NCBI RefSeq assembly: GCF_022682495.2
Contig: NC_071396.1
Location: forward strand, 22,999,735-23,063,734
From: Desmodus rotundus
Lineage: Eukaryota > Chordata > Mammalia > Chiroptera > Phyllostomidae
Reading direction: 5' to 3'
Length of the DNA: 64,000 bases
Shown one piece after another: positions 33,036 to 44,668 of this stretch (positions are counted from its first letter, which is position 1; the number at the start of each line of letters is the position of its first letter). A program made the position numbers and the translations under genes. The notes below the pieces were generated by a model, which did not search any database, was not told the origin of the DNA, and saw only the letters and a list, made by a program, of their open reading frames with translations.

Positions 33036-34962
33036 GAAACTTCTGTTTCTAGCCAAAATGGAGACCATATTTACCCTCCCAAAGGAAGACAAAATACATT
33101 AAAACAATGTTGTTGAAGACACTGGCCACCGGGCTAGGAAGGGCAGTGACCTCTGAGAGGTGGGAAGCAGATGAGGGGAGCCCTAAACTTGCCCCAGCTG
33201 GTAGCCTTGAAAACATCTCCCAGCTGTGGCACATGGAGGTGGAACCCACACAGAGCCCCGGGGGACTTGAGCATAGGGGGAAACCGAGGCTGCCAGAGTT
33301 ACGGGACAGGGTGCCGGGGAGGACGGAGGGAACACGCAGGAGAACTTGGGAGTCCTACAGAGGGCTTCCCTCAAGCATGCAACGGAGTCCCGATGAGTGA
33401 GCGCTGAGCAGGACAGAGTACTGATCGGGTGAGGTAAGTATTTGAGGCAGGGAAAAACACCTGAAAGGTTAGAAGTAAGAGTGCCCCTAGAAGCAGGGAA
33501 AACTAGGCCTAGATGGAGCACCAGTCCAGGCCTGCCTGAATATTAAAAGCAAGACCTGAAAGGACCATCTATTTCCAAGTTACCTGCATCCCAGAACAGA
33601 TGAAAATATTTCTGTTTTGGGGGTTAGGGGTGGCTCGATCAGAAGGACTTGGGTCCCCTAAAGCTCTTTCTAAAAATACAGAATTACCCAGCACTGAACA
33701 CAGTAAAACTCACATCAGGCATCTAGTAAAAGATTAGCAGCTATATGAAGAAGGAAGAAAATATGACCCATAATGAAAAGAATGATCAATGAAAGCGAAT
33801 TTAGAAATGACACAGAAATGTAAATGGTAGACAAGGACATTAAAATAATGGGTATCATTTTACTCCATATGTTCGAAGACTTAAGTAGAGACATAAAAAT
33901 ATATTCAAAAAATTCCTATCAAATTTCATTGTATTTTTAAACAAGCTAAATCTCAAGTATAAGGAAAGTAAGAAAAATGACATCAAGGTACATCATAATT
34001 GATTTCCAAAAACCAGCCATGAAAAGAATACCTTAAAATCAGTCATAGAAAAATAATGTTATGTATAGAGGAGCAAGATAAGGATGAGAGCAAATTTCTC
34101 ATTAAAAAAATCGCAAGCTGTGTCTTTCAAGTGCTGAACGAAAAAAGTCATCAAACTAGAGTTCTATACCCAGGGAGTTATCTTTCAAAAATGAAAGCAA
34201 AACAAAGACTTTTTCAGAAATACAAAAGCTGAAAAAAATTATTGCCAGAAGACATGCACTATGGAAAAAAAAATATGAAAGGAGTCATTCTGGAAGCAAG
34301 AAATAGTACCAGATGGAAATATGAACCCACACAAAGGAAGAAACAGCAGTGGAAATGGTAATTATCTGGGTAATTATATCAGAATTTTAAACATTATTAT
34401 AATATCCCTAAAAGATCATTGATTGTTTAAAAAATAATGCCAATGTAATACGGAGTCAAAATCATACGACAAAGTAAGATTCAGGACAACAATAGCGTGT
34501 GAACGGGAAGGGAGAAGTGGGAGGGTACTGCAGGGAGAGTTGTTCTGTAGGTAACGTGAATGTGCGTATCACCTGAAATCCTAAGTCGTAGATGTATACT
34601 TTGAACTCTAAATTTACCACTAAAATAAAATAAAAAGCAATTGTTGATAGGCCACGAAGAAGCTAAAATGGAATAACAAACGTATTTAATTCATTCAAAA
34701 GAGGCAGGAAGAGAGAAAAAAGGAGGAACGATAGATGGGCCCAATTGAAATCAAACAGCAAGATAACGGATTTGGAACTAACCACAGAAAGCATTACATA
34801 CATGGACGTAAATGGCCTAACCGTCCCAATGAAGAGGTAGAGAGCATCAGACTGCCCCAGCTATACGCTGCCTCCAAGAAACTGTCTTCAAACACTAATA
34901 CCCAGTAAAGTGAAAAGGAAGGCAGAAGGCGACTGATCGGAAGAAAGCTGGATTACCTGTAT

Positions 34963-35242
34963 CAGTGACTTTCAACCAGCGTGCTTCAGCACACAGGTGC
35001 GTTGCAAGAGTTTTTACAACATGCCATACCTGAATCGGGGCACTGGCCTCTTTTTCCTCAGCTTGTCAAAGAAAAAAAAATAACAACAGCCAGCACAATA
35101 ATAGCCATCCAGTGTGAATAGGTATAATCAAAATCATACCTATTTTTTCTGTCAGATGGGCAAAAATACATTGTTGATGCGCTGCAGAATTTTGGTAACG
35201 AGTTGATGTGTGCCATGAGATGAAAAAGGTCGAAAATCGCTG
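34963..35242. mobile_element. Small non-autonomous hAT element inside L1
   Basis: Ends 'cagtgactttcaacc' (34963) and 'ggtcgaaaatcgctg' (ending 35242) are imperfect inverted repeats of each other, of the hAT 'cagtggttttcaacc' type. Eight-base flanks 'acctgtat' (34955-34962) and 'acctatgt' (35243-35250) match at 6 of 8 bases, as expected for an aged hAT duplication. The ORF2 sequence of the host L1 resumes cleanly afterward. At 280 bp it has no transposase frame. Confidence 0.88.
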
Positions 35243-36125
35243 ACCTATGTTAATATCACACAAAGTAGATTTCAGAGGAAATAGCAGAGAGAAAAAGTTA
35301 TTTCAATAATGATAGAAGAATCAATTCATCAAGACATAATACTAAATACATATGTACCTAATAAAAGGGCTTCAAACTATATGAATTAAAGATTGATAGA
35401 ACTATAAGAAGAAATAAATTCACAGTGATAAAGATTTTGAGGACCCATTCTTGATAATTCATAGAACAGGGAGAGAGAAAACGAGTAATAACATGTATTT
35501 CCACATTCTTGTCAAACTTACGCAGAATGTTTGCTGAGATAGGCCGTATTCAGGGCCATTAAACGAGTCTCAATAAAGGCAAATGGGTTTTTGTATGAAG
35601 GGTCCTCTCTGCCCAGAGTGAAATTAAAACATGTCAGTTTTTGAAACATCAGTGGAAAATCTCCAAATATTTGGGAACTAAATAATATACCTCAAAATAA
35701 CTCAGGGGTCAAAGTAGAAATCATAAGGGAAATTAGCAAGTATTTTGAACTGAATAAAAGTGAAAACATATCAAATTGTGGATGACGCTGCTAAGTAGCA
35801 CTGAGAAGGAATTTTATTGCACTAATCTAAAAGAGTAAAAGAGAAGAAAGTTCTGAACTCAGTGATCTCGGATTTTACATTAGGAAAATAGAAAAAAAGA
35901 GTAAACTAAACACATAGTAGCAGAACAAAGGAAATAATACACATTAGAGTGGAAATCAGTGAAATAGGAAACAGAAACGCAATAGGGAAAATCAATAAAA
36001 TCGACAAATTTCAAGTCAGATTGATCATTAAAAATGAAGGAGAAAACACAAATTACCGAGGAATATGGCAGGTAACACCACAATACATTGTACAGATAGT
36101 AACAGGATTGTAAGGGACTATTACT

Positions 36126-36562
36126 ACATTCATTTCCTAGGGCTGCCATAAGAAAGTACTGTAACTGGATGACTTGCACAAGAGAAGTTCATTCCCTCAC
36201 AGTCCCGGAGGCCAGAAGTCCAAGATCAAGGTGTCAGCAGGGCCACTTTCCCTCAGAGACTGGGTATGATCCTTCTTTGTCCCTTCCTAGCTCCCTGTGA
36301 CAACCAGATGTCCTTGGTGTCCCTTGGCTTGCAGTTTTACCACTTTGGTCTCTGCCTCTGTTATCACAGGGCATTTCCCCGCATCTCAGTGTCCGAATTC
36401 CTCCTTCTTGTAAGGACACCTGTTACAGTATACTTAGGGCCAACCCTAATTCAGTATGACCTCATCTTTATTAACTATTTCTGCAAAGGCCCCATTTCCA
36501 AATAAAAGCATTCTGAAATTCTAGTGGACATGAATTTTGGGGGAATATTATTCAACCCAGCA
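36126..36562 (-). mobile_element. MaLR LTR (MLT1 type), antisense, inside L1
   Basis: Antisense MLT1 order: 'tacattcatttcctagggctgccataagaaagtactg', 'ctcacagtcccggaggccagaagtccaagatcaaggtgtcagcagggcc', 'cttgtaaggacacctgttacagt', 'ctgcaaaggccccatttccaaataaaagcattc', ending 'attcaacccagca'. L1 ORF2 sequence ('attatgaacaatcttatgccaataaattc') resumes directly after it. Confidence 0.9.
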
Positions 36563-39129
36563 CCATTATGAACAATCTTATGCCAATAAATTCAACAACT
36601 TAGATGAGATGATAAAATTTCTTAAAAGACACACACTATAAAATGTCACGGAAGAAGAGATATATAACCTGATCAGCCCTGTATCTATTAAGGAAACTAA
36701 AGTTGCATTTTAAAATTTTCCCTAAAGAAAACAAAACAAAACAAAAAATCCCTCCAGGACCAGATGGCTTCACTGGTGAATCCTACCAAACATTTAAGGA
36801 AGAAATAATAGTCATTTTGCAAATTCTTTCACAATACCAATTCAATTTCAATACAAATTGAAAGGGAATGAATTCCTTTTTCTTTGAACTAGTCCTAATA
36901 CCAAGCCCTAATACCAAAACTAGACAAAGAAAACACGGAAAAATATCTCATGAATATAGATACAAATTTCTCGAGAAAATTTTGGTTAATTGAATCCAAA
37001 ATATCTAGAAATACTCATTATGATCAAGGGGGAATTACACCAGGAATGTAAAGCTGGTTTAACATTTAAAAACCAGTCAATGCAGTTCACCATGCTAACA
37101 AACACAAGAAAAAAATCGTTCAATAGACACGTAAAATCATTTTCCGAAATCCAATGTTCGTTCCCAATAAAAACCCTCAGCAGACTAGGAACAGGAGGTA
37201 TGGTCTGAACCTGATAAGAGGCATCAATGAAAGAAACTCTACAGTTAACCTCATGTAATGACAAGGGACTGAATGTTTTCCCACTGAGATCAGGAACAAG
37301 GCTAGAATTTCTGCTCTCACCACTTTTCATCACGGTGTAGGGGGTGCTAGCCAATGCAATCAATCAAGAAAAAGAAACAAAAGTCATCCCGATGAGAAAG
37401 AAAGACTTAAAATTATTTTTATTCACAGATGGATGACGGGATCATCTACATAAATCTGTTACAATCTATCAAACAAAAAAGACCAAAGAAACTACTAGAA
37501 CCAGGAAGAGAGTTTAGCAAGGACACAAGACAGAAGGTCAACTTACAAAAATTAATTGTATTTCTAAATGCTAGCGATGATGAAAATAGACATTTAAAAA
37601 CAACATTTACAATAATATAAAAATACAAAATGCCTAGAAGTAAATCTGACTAAAGAAGTGCAAAACATGTACATTGAAAACTATAAAATATTGCTCAGAG
37701 AAATTAAAGAAGAAATACATAGAGAGATACATATACCTGTGTTCATGGGTTGGAAGAATTAACATAAAATGTCAGTTCTCCCCAAATAGGAGTATGGATA
37801 TAATCCCTAACAAAATCTTAGCACGCTTTTTTTAGAAACTTCAGGCTAATTCTAAAATTCATGTGGAAATGCCAAGGATCTGATACAGTCCAAACAAAAA
37901 GAACAAAGTTGGTAGTGGTATACAGATGGACAAATAAATCAATGAACAAAATAGAGAATCCAGAAATAGAATCACACATGTGGCCAACTGATTCTTGATC
38001 AAAATATAATGACAATTCAGTCCTTTCAACAAATAGTGCCAGAACAATGGATATCTACATGCAAAAAAACCCAAAACAAAACAAACACACAACCAATCTC
38101 AACCCATATTTCATGCTACACATAAAATTAATTCAAAATGCTCAAGTGCTTCATAAACATAAAAGTGAAACCTGTAACAAAAAAAATGTGGAAGACAATA
38201 AAGGAGAAATCCTTTAATACCTTAGGTCAGGCAAAGACATTTTACATGTGACACCAACATCACAATACGTAAAAGAACAAACTGGACTTCCTCAAAATGA
38301 AAAACTTCTGTTCTTCGATAGACACTAGCAAGAGAATAAAAAGATGAGTCATAGATTGGAAGAAAATATTTGCAAGTCCTATGTATGATACAGGACTAGT
38401 ATCAAGAATATACTAAGAATTCTCAAATCTCAATAATCAGAAAACAAACAATCTTACAAGGCTTATCTTGAAAGTGGGCAAAAGAGTTTGATAGAACCCC
38501 ACCAAAGAAGACACACATGCGTCGTTAGTCATCAGAACCACACTGACTGAGACCTCCCACTGGAATGGTTGGGGGGACCGCACTGAGTGTTGGTGAAGAT
38601 GGGCGGGGGCTGGAACTCTCCTCCCTGCTACTGGAAATGCAAAGACATCCAATTTGGAAGAGAACTTTCCAGTTTCTTCAACGGTTCAGCATACGCTTAC
38701 CAAGTGATCCAGCCGTTGTCCTCCTAGGTGTTCACTCAAGAGACATGCATGTTCTCATACATGGGTGTGTGTGGACAAAGCTCCTCCACAGCTTTGTGTG
38801 TGAGAGCCCCGCACTGGAAACGACCCAAATGTCGATTAACAGCTGGAAGGCAAGTTGAATAATTGACTACTCTTCAGCAGTTAAGAGGAATAAAGTATGA
38901 TTCCAATTCTGTAAAAGTTTAGAAAACGCAAACTGATGTATAGTGATGGAACGCAGAGCAGTGCGTGCCTGCGGGCGGGACGGAAGTGGCATGGGGACGA
39001 GTGGGGGGGTAGAGGTGCTCACTATCTGGTTACCATGATTGTTATGTGTTTACATGGACCGAAACATTAAATAATGAGCTCAATATACGCAGTTCGTTTT
39101 GTCAATTATACATCAGTTAAGCTACTTGT

Positions 39130-39394
39130 AAAGTCTCAGAACCTTAACCACAGGATTATTATGAGCAATAAATGAGATTTTATATATATTACAAATATAC
39201 TATGTATTTCATATATGTAAAATTTCTAGAGCATAAATATTTTCAAAGGCTAGTTTTTATGTCCGTAGACAGTCAACGTTGGTTTATTTCCTCCGTCCTT
39301 TTATTTATTTACCTGTATGTTGGAGGAGATGTGACCTATATAACAGTAAATTAAATAGATATTGAGTGTAGTGGTTCCTACATTTTCGCATGTT
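39130..39394. other. Unassigned AT-rich sequence
   Basis: AT-rich with short (TA)n-like stretches; no gene seen. Confidence 0.4.
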
Positions 39395-39700
39395 TCCAGA
39401 ATCCCCCAAAGTTCCCTCGTTTCCCCTCCTCATTGATACTGCCCCAATGCATCCATCGGCCTGCCATCTAACACCATAGATCAGCTTTGCTTGTTTCTGA
39501 GCTTCAGATGGGTGGGATCACAGCGTGCGTGGAGTCGACATTCCTCCACTCAACGTTGTTGCCCTGAGACCCACCCATGCCTTTGCGTGCACTCGTTGCT
39601 AAATCTTTTCCCACACTTTATCACCTCCCACTGTATGAATACACTACAATTCCTTTATCTATTCTACTGCTGGTGGACACTTTTCCAGGTCGTGGCTGTC
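39395..39700 (-). mobile_element. L1 3' end fragment, antisense
   Basis: 'accatagatcagctttgcttgtttctgagcttcagatgggtgggatcacagcgtgcg', 'cccatgcctttgcgtgcactcg', 'cactgtatgaatacactacaattcctttatctattctactgctggtggacacttttcc' are antisense L1 3' end landmarks. Confidence 0.75.
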
Positions 39701-39704
39701 ACGC

Positions 39705-41075
39705 TGAGTGGATGATGTCGTACACGTCTTGGAGGACAGGAGCTCTTGCACCTGATTGACAAGCCTGGCCCCCACTCCCACCCTAGTTGCACAGGAAGCT
39801 GAGGAAGCAAGGAGCTCACCCATTCAATTTCATTAGTGGGAGAGTGGGCTCTGCTTTCCACCAAGACTCATTATGTGGGGAGTTCCCCAAATCCAGGAAG
39901 GGGGTTCAGATGCTGGGCAGCCTAAAAGAAGGGCCAGTGTTCCCTATTCATTCCTTGGTGGCTTATTACAGCAGGGGTTATAAGAAGCTATCATTGGAAG
40001 AAACCACACCCTCCTACCAATCTGCCTACTCCGCCCCCTGCCCAAAATAAAAGTCAGCAAATTTAAATCCTGAACTTTTCCAAATACATTTGTTGAAGCG
40101 TTGTCTACATTTGCATTCCGTGGGTTTCACATCAACCAGAGCTCCATGAAGAAGGTAAAGTCCCAGAGTCCAATAAGTTTGGGATGAATGCATCTTATAT
40201 TCCCCCGCTATTAGAGATGCTCAACCTACATTTGCAAATTAGGGACTCCGAGAAGTCACAGGAACGTGACTGTTTTTATCCTCATTTCAGGGGACAGCCA
40301 CTGCTTTCTGTGCAGCCGGTGTTTCCAGGAACGTGCTTAGGAAATGGTTCTCCTGTGACCCTGGAAAGCCTCTCCCAAGCTCTCTTTCTGATTCTCCCTC
40401 TAAATGTGACCTAGCCCAGCCACCTCACCACCGGCAGTGCAGAAGGCAGCCGCGTGTCAGAGGATGAGACGCGAGGAAGCGCTTTTGCCCCAGCACATGC
40501 TCAGTGGCATCTGAAACTCTCCCTCCAAAGATTGGTCAGCTTTAAAAAGCACCACTTTCACTCTGGGGTCTTGTCATAGAAGTCGACATTTTTGACTGCA
40601 TAACATATGAAACTCAGCTCCTTAGTTTGGAGACACTGTAGCAGGAAGAGAGAGCAAGAGGAGAGAGAGAGAGAGTTGGAAAGAGGAAACGACTGGGGGG
40701 GGCGGGCACTGAGGGCACAGCGCTCACCCCAGGTAGACACAGGGGCTGGGACAAAGAGGGGCTGAGCTGTGGCATCCCCTGAACAAAGGTGCTGGCGCGT
40801 GAGGTCCTGTCTGGGGAGTATTAGACCTGAGGTGGCCCAAGGGGATGTGGGGGAGAAATCACCCCTGCATAGGGACTTCCTGTGGCAACACTCAAGACCA
40901 ATTCTCAGGGTACAGACTTGCCCTGGCCTCTTCCAAGACTGGGCGTACTTTTATCAACCTCTGTAGTGCACTTTTCCTACAGAAGAGACATCAGCCTTGG
41001 ATGCAGCCCTCTCCGGGCGCTTGTGCTAAATCTCTGACTTTTGGGTTCACATCCCTTTGAGCAAAGGGTTGTGTG
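39705..41075. other. Unassigned sequence
   Basis: No gene or confident interspersed repeat. A short (AG)n purine run lies at 40640-40676. Confidence 0.35.
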
Positions 41076-41077
41076 TT

Positions 41078-41160
41078 TGAGCATGCGTGTGTGTGTGTGT
41101 TTGTGTAGCATGTGTACGGGTGTGCATATGTGCTCACATATTCACGTGCATGTGCCAAGA
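41078..41160. repeat. (GT)n-rich alternating tract
   Basis: 'gcgtgtgtgtgtgtgtttgtgtagcatgtgtacgggtgtgcatatgtg' and neighbouring CA/TG steps; Z-DNA-prone. Confidence 0.85.
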
Positions 41161-41164
41161 ATGC

Positions 41165-42420
41165 TAGAGGATTCTGTTTTCATTGAAATCGCGTGCATTT
41201 TCACTGAAACGCACATTCTCAGGACTTCACACTGTTCTAAAGGCATTTGCTTCCGACTCAGGAACGTCCAGCCACATGGCACTTCCCCGTGGCCCATTTC
41301 CCCCTGAGCAGCCCAGATTTACCTTACTGCGGTCCTCCCGGAATGGCTCCGGACATAATTACTGCACCTTACTTTCAGCTCCCTGCGCATTTTTCTCGCT
41401 CCTGACAACACTGTGGGTACGACTCCAGCAGCCGGTGGAGTTGCAAAGGGAGCAGGATCCTTGGCACGGTCACATTCCACGGATGCCTCCATGGGTTTAC
41501 CACATAGGGGAACCAGAAAGCCTGCCGCCCGCCCGCAGCCCTCATCCTATCACAAGCGCCTATGTGGCGGGAGCCCTGCAGAGCTGAACGAGCCCTGACC
41601 AAGGCCGATGGCGCGAGTGCCCCACGAACCCACACTCCAGTCCGCACCTCATCTGGGGGCAGCATTTCAAACACCTTCTCCCCAGCAAGAGTCCCCTGGC
41701 AGTGCCGGTTTGCTGACACATGCTGCCTCCCAGGCTACCTTCTAGCAAAGTGAAGTGTGTTCGGAGAGCTGTCCAGGGCGTTTCAGAGGGCAAATTATAG
41801 TGCATTTCTGTTGGAAGGGGTGATGGAGGCATTCAACGGGCAAAGCCAGGATTAGCTCAGGCCTTGTTCTGACCTCACAGCTCATGTTTACCGACTCTGA
41901 CGACTCTGCTGGCCAAGGATGATAAGAACTAACAGCCCCGCTCACCTGTCCAGTTCCTGGCCCTGAGGAATTGGAAAATATGACAAGTATGAAAGGAAGA
42001 GTATGCCCCAAATGTCTCAAATTTGGGGCACTGCCTCCCGGGTGGGGATTTATGGAGAGGGGCAGAAAGGGCAAGCGGTGCTCTGGGGGGACAGGGGTGG
42101 GGATGGAGGGCCAGGCTTCTGTCATTGACTCCTTTTCTCTGACTACCACCCGAAAGGATTTGGAGTGGCTTCCATGACAGTGTGGCAGATCCTGCAAAAC
42201 TAAGGGAGTGAACACTTAGCTCATATAACAAAGCGAAGGGTGGGGAGGAGGGAGAGAATTATAATGACATCTAAAAATTGACCACAGGGGAAGCTACCAA
42301 AAGGGCAAACCAGCTCTGAGCTTCCAGCGATTCTAGCAGAGGGAAGCATCGCATGTCATGTGACTTCCATTGTTTCACAGGATGCCTTGGGAGTAAGGGA
42401 CACACCTGACCCCCCGTGGC
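41165..42420. other. Unassigned sequence
   Basis: Overlapping frames on both strands up to 157 residues (41742-42215 minus) lack domains and look like GC-driven chance frames. Confidence 0.35.
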
Positions 42421-42421
42421 T

Positions 42422-42468
42422 AGCCCAGCGCCCAGCGCCCAGCACCCAGCTCCCAGCTCCCAGCTCAT
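42422..42468. repeat. Heptamer tandem repeat (CCCAGCN)n
   Basis: About six consecutive units of 'cccagcg/cccagca/cccagct' occur without indels. Confidence 0.9.
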
Positions 42469-42471
42469 CAT

Positions 42472-42925
42472 AGGCAGCTCCCGGTGTGCGTGCTGATTGG
42501 GAAAAGGCGCTAGGAAGCCCGCAGGTTTTGCTTGTGGGGAGTCTGCCAAACTGCCTTTTACAGCTGGCAAACAAAGCAACGTCTGGAACGCTTTTTTTAA
42601 GAGAACAGCTTGTAAAATTTTAACTTGTATGATTTCTTTCGTTCACTTTAAAGAAAGTTACCAAATAGAACATAGAAAAAGAAAAGTGTACAAAACATAC
42701 GTGGGCAATTTAAACACTAAGCATAAAGCACACACTCTGGTGACACCAGCCAGGTGAAGAAGCAGATTATTACCACCATGGCTTCCCCTCCTCCAGCGGT
42801 AATTCACTGCTGTATTCTTTCTTTAGAGTTTTACCACCTGTGTACTTAAAACCTAAGATGTAGAGTCCTATTTGGCCTGTTTTTGAATGAATGGAATGAC
42901 ATTGATGTATGAGTTATGTGTGTGT
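42472..42925. other. Unassigned sequence
   Basis: No named repeat or gene; bases 42590-42860 have the look of degraded retroposon sequence. Confidence 0.35.
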
Positions 42926-43055
42926 CTTTCTCTCTCTCTCTCTCTCTTTCTCTCTTTCTCTTTCTTTCTCTTCCCTCCCTCCCTCCCTCCCTCCCTCCCT
43001 CCCTCCCTCCCTCCCTCCCTTCCTTCCTTCCTTCCTTCCTTCCTTCCTTCCTTCC
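42926..43055. repeat. Compound (CT)n-(CCCT)n-(CCTT)n microsatellite
   Basis: CT/CTTT units (42926-42972), twelve CCCT units (42973-43020), then CCTT units to 43055. It directly abuts the tail end of an antisense SINE, so it probably grew from the SINE tail. Confidence 0.96.
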
Positions 43056-43250
43056 AATCCTCATCTGAAGATATGTTTATTGATTTTACAGAAAGGGAGG
43101 GAGAAAGGGCGGAAGGGAGAGAGAGGGGAAACATTTATGTGACAGAGAAACATCGATCGGTTGCTTCCTGTTCACATCCCCACAGGGGATCAAACCTGCA
43201 CCTTTGGGTGCAGGGGACAATGCTCCAACCAGCCGAGCCAGCCTCGGGGC
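43056..43250 (-). mobile_element. VES-type SINE, antisense
   Basis: 'aatcctcatctgaagatatgtttattgattttacag', purine-rich middle, 'cagagaaacatcgatcggttgc', 'ggggatcaaacctgcacc', 'gctccaaccagccgagccagcctcggggc'. The reversed tRNA-like head is at the right. Confidence 0.9.
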
Positions 43251-44439
43251 AACGTGTCCCCATTCTTTGGCTCAGTAGAACGTTTGGGGGACGCTGCCGT
43301 GTTTTCACAGCTGCAGTTCAGTCCAGGTGTGGCTGCGTTGTGTAAACCACATTCATCCATACTTCCTCCTGTCAATGGGCGTGTGGTTGTAAAACCCAGC
43401 CTGCCTGGGTTTTCAAGCGCGCTCAGAGCTCTCCCTTCTGGTTGACCCTTGCTCAGGCTGTCCTGGCCACCGGGTGCTGGCCCATGGAAAACACCCTCCA
43501 TTTCTGCCCAGCAGCTCCTGGCTCAATCTTCCAGCCCATCCCCCTCATTCTTTGCACTCTGGATGCCAGTGACTGGCCTGTGCCTTCATGCCGAGAGCTG
43601 CCTCACTAGCTCAGACACTTCATCAGCTTTGACTCCAGTTTCACTCTATTGCTTCTTCCTAGACTCCACCTCTGCTCTGTTTCCTAGCTCCTGGGCTGAT
43701 GCCATCCCACCCACCCTACGATGGTGGCCAGGCCTGGCTTCCCGTAACTGAGACGGAGAATTCGAACACAGCGTCTGCCGCCATCCTTTTCCTAGCCCCC
43801 ACTCTCTGCCTTGGCTCCTCGGATTGGATCAAACAGACTGACTGGTTGTGAGAACATGAACTCCACCTTTACAGATGGCTGACAAAATGACCCATTGGCC
43901 AGCTTCAATAAATTCCAAAGTCAATAGATATAAATGTAAAACTCGCCCACGATTTCATGCAGCCATCTCTTAATTATTCCAAGTAACAAATTGTTTTATC
44001 TCCCACCAAACTTAAGTAGCGAAGAAAATTAGGTTCATCAATCCAATTAACTGACTTTACTGTGCATTTAGTGTCCCAGACACCCTCGTGAAGGGCTTTG
44101 AATTTTAAAAGAAGAGGAAGGAGAAAACAGAAGATGGGCAGGGTGGTTTTTAAACTACAGTCAGCCCCTGCACTCTAAGCATGTCACTAGAACTCATATC
44201 TGGAATATTCCTATCTGCAGTGACCTTGTTGCTTCTGCAAAGGTGCGGCTTGGGTGGGGGGGAGCGTTGGCAGAGGTCCAGGACTGGTCACACATTCTAC
44301 CAAGAGGCCATCATCTTTGTAGGAGGGAAGCACTGTCATGGGAAGAGATTTCGGTGTCTGCAGCATCTGGGAGGGGGAGGGGAGGAGGGTTTAGAGGGGA
44401 CTGGAGCAAATCCCGGAAGCACGGCTCCCAGCCAGCATC
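43251..44439. other. Unassigned; AT-rich candidate element at 43880-44060
   Basis: No gene seen. Bases 43880-44060 contain several TAATT/ATTAA cores in otherwise non-repetitive sequence and could be a conserved noncoding element. Confidence 0.3.
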
Positions 44440-44457
44440 AAGAAGACTGATGGCCAG

Positions 44458-44650
44458 CCCTGGCCAGTGTGGCTCAGTGGATTGAGCACCAGCCTGGGGA
44501 AGGAAAGGTCACTGGTTCGATTCTCCGCCTGGGTTGTGGGCCAAGTCCCCAGTTGGGGGTATGTGAGAGGTAGCCAATCGATGTTTCTCTCCTCTCTTTC
44601 TCCCTCTCTTCCCCTCTCTTTAAAAATAAATAAAAATAAAGTCTTAAAAA
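44458..44650 (+). mobile_element. VES-type SINE, plus strand, with 18-bp target duplication
   Basis: Complete copy: head 'ccctggccagtgtggctcagtggattgagcacc' with the A box, B box 'ggttcgattctcc', CT-rich 'tctctcctctctttctccctctc' and A-rich tail 'aaaaataaataaaaataaag'. The flanks 'aagaagactgatggccag' (44440-44457) and 'aagaagattgatggccag' (44651-44668) differ at one base. Confidence 0.96.
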
Positions 44651-44668
44651 AAGAAGATTGATGGCCAG

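Larger units (their letters stand above)
33050..39125 (+). mobile_element. Nearly complete old L1 (5'UTR-ORF1-ORF2-3'UTR), interrupted twice
   Basis: The L1 order is preserved over ~6 kb. The 5'UTR spans 33050-33690 ('gaacttgggagtcctacagagggcttccctcaagcatgcaacgg'). ORF1 spans 33700-34400 ('gaaaatatgacccataatgaaaag', 'tagagttctatacccaggg', 'gtaccagatggaaat'). ORF2 starts near 34790 ('atggacgtaaatggcctaa'). RT-region landmarks include 'ccaggaccagatggcttcactggtgaatcctaccaa' (36756) and 'ttattcacagatggatgacgggatcatctac' (37419), the decayed FADDMIIY site. The 3' domain lies at 38340-38900 and the 3'UTR ends near 39120. Stops and indels throughout make it dead. Removing the hAT element (34963-35242) and LTR (36126-36562) leaves about 5.4 kb. 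Confidence 0.9.

Noticed and set aside
41742..42215. 157-residue minus-strand frame
   Set aside because: No domain, overlapped by two other frames, no splice or conservation evidence available.
42846..43134. Low-complexity Arg/Glu/Gly-rich minus frames
   Set aside because: Translation of the (CCCT)n/(CCTT)n microsatellite.
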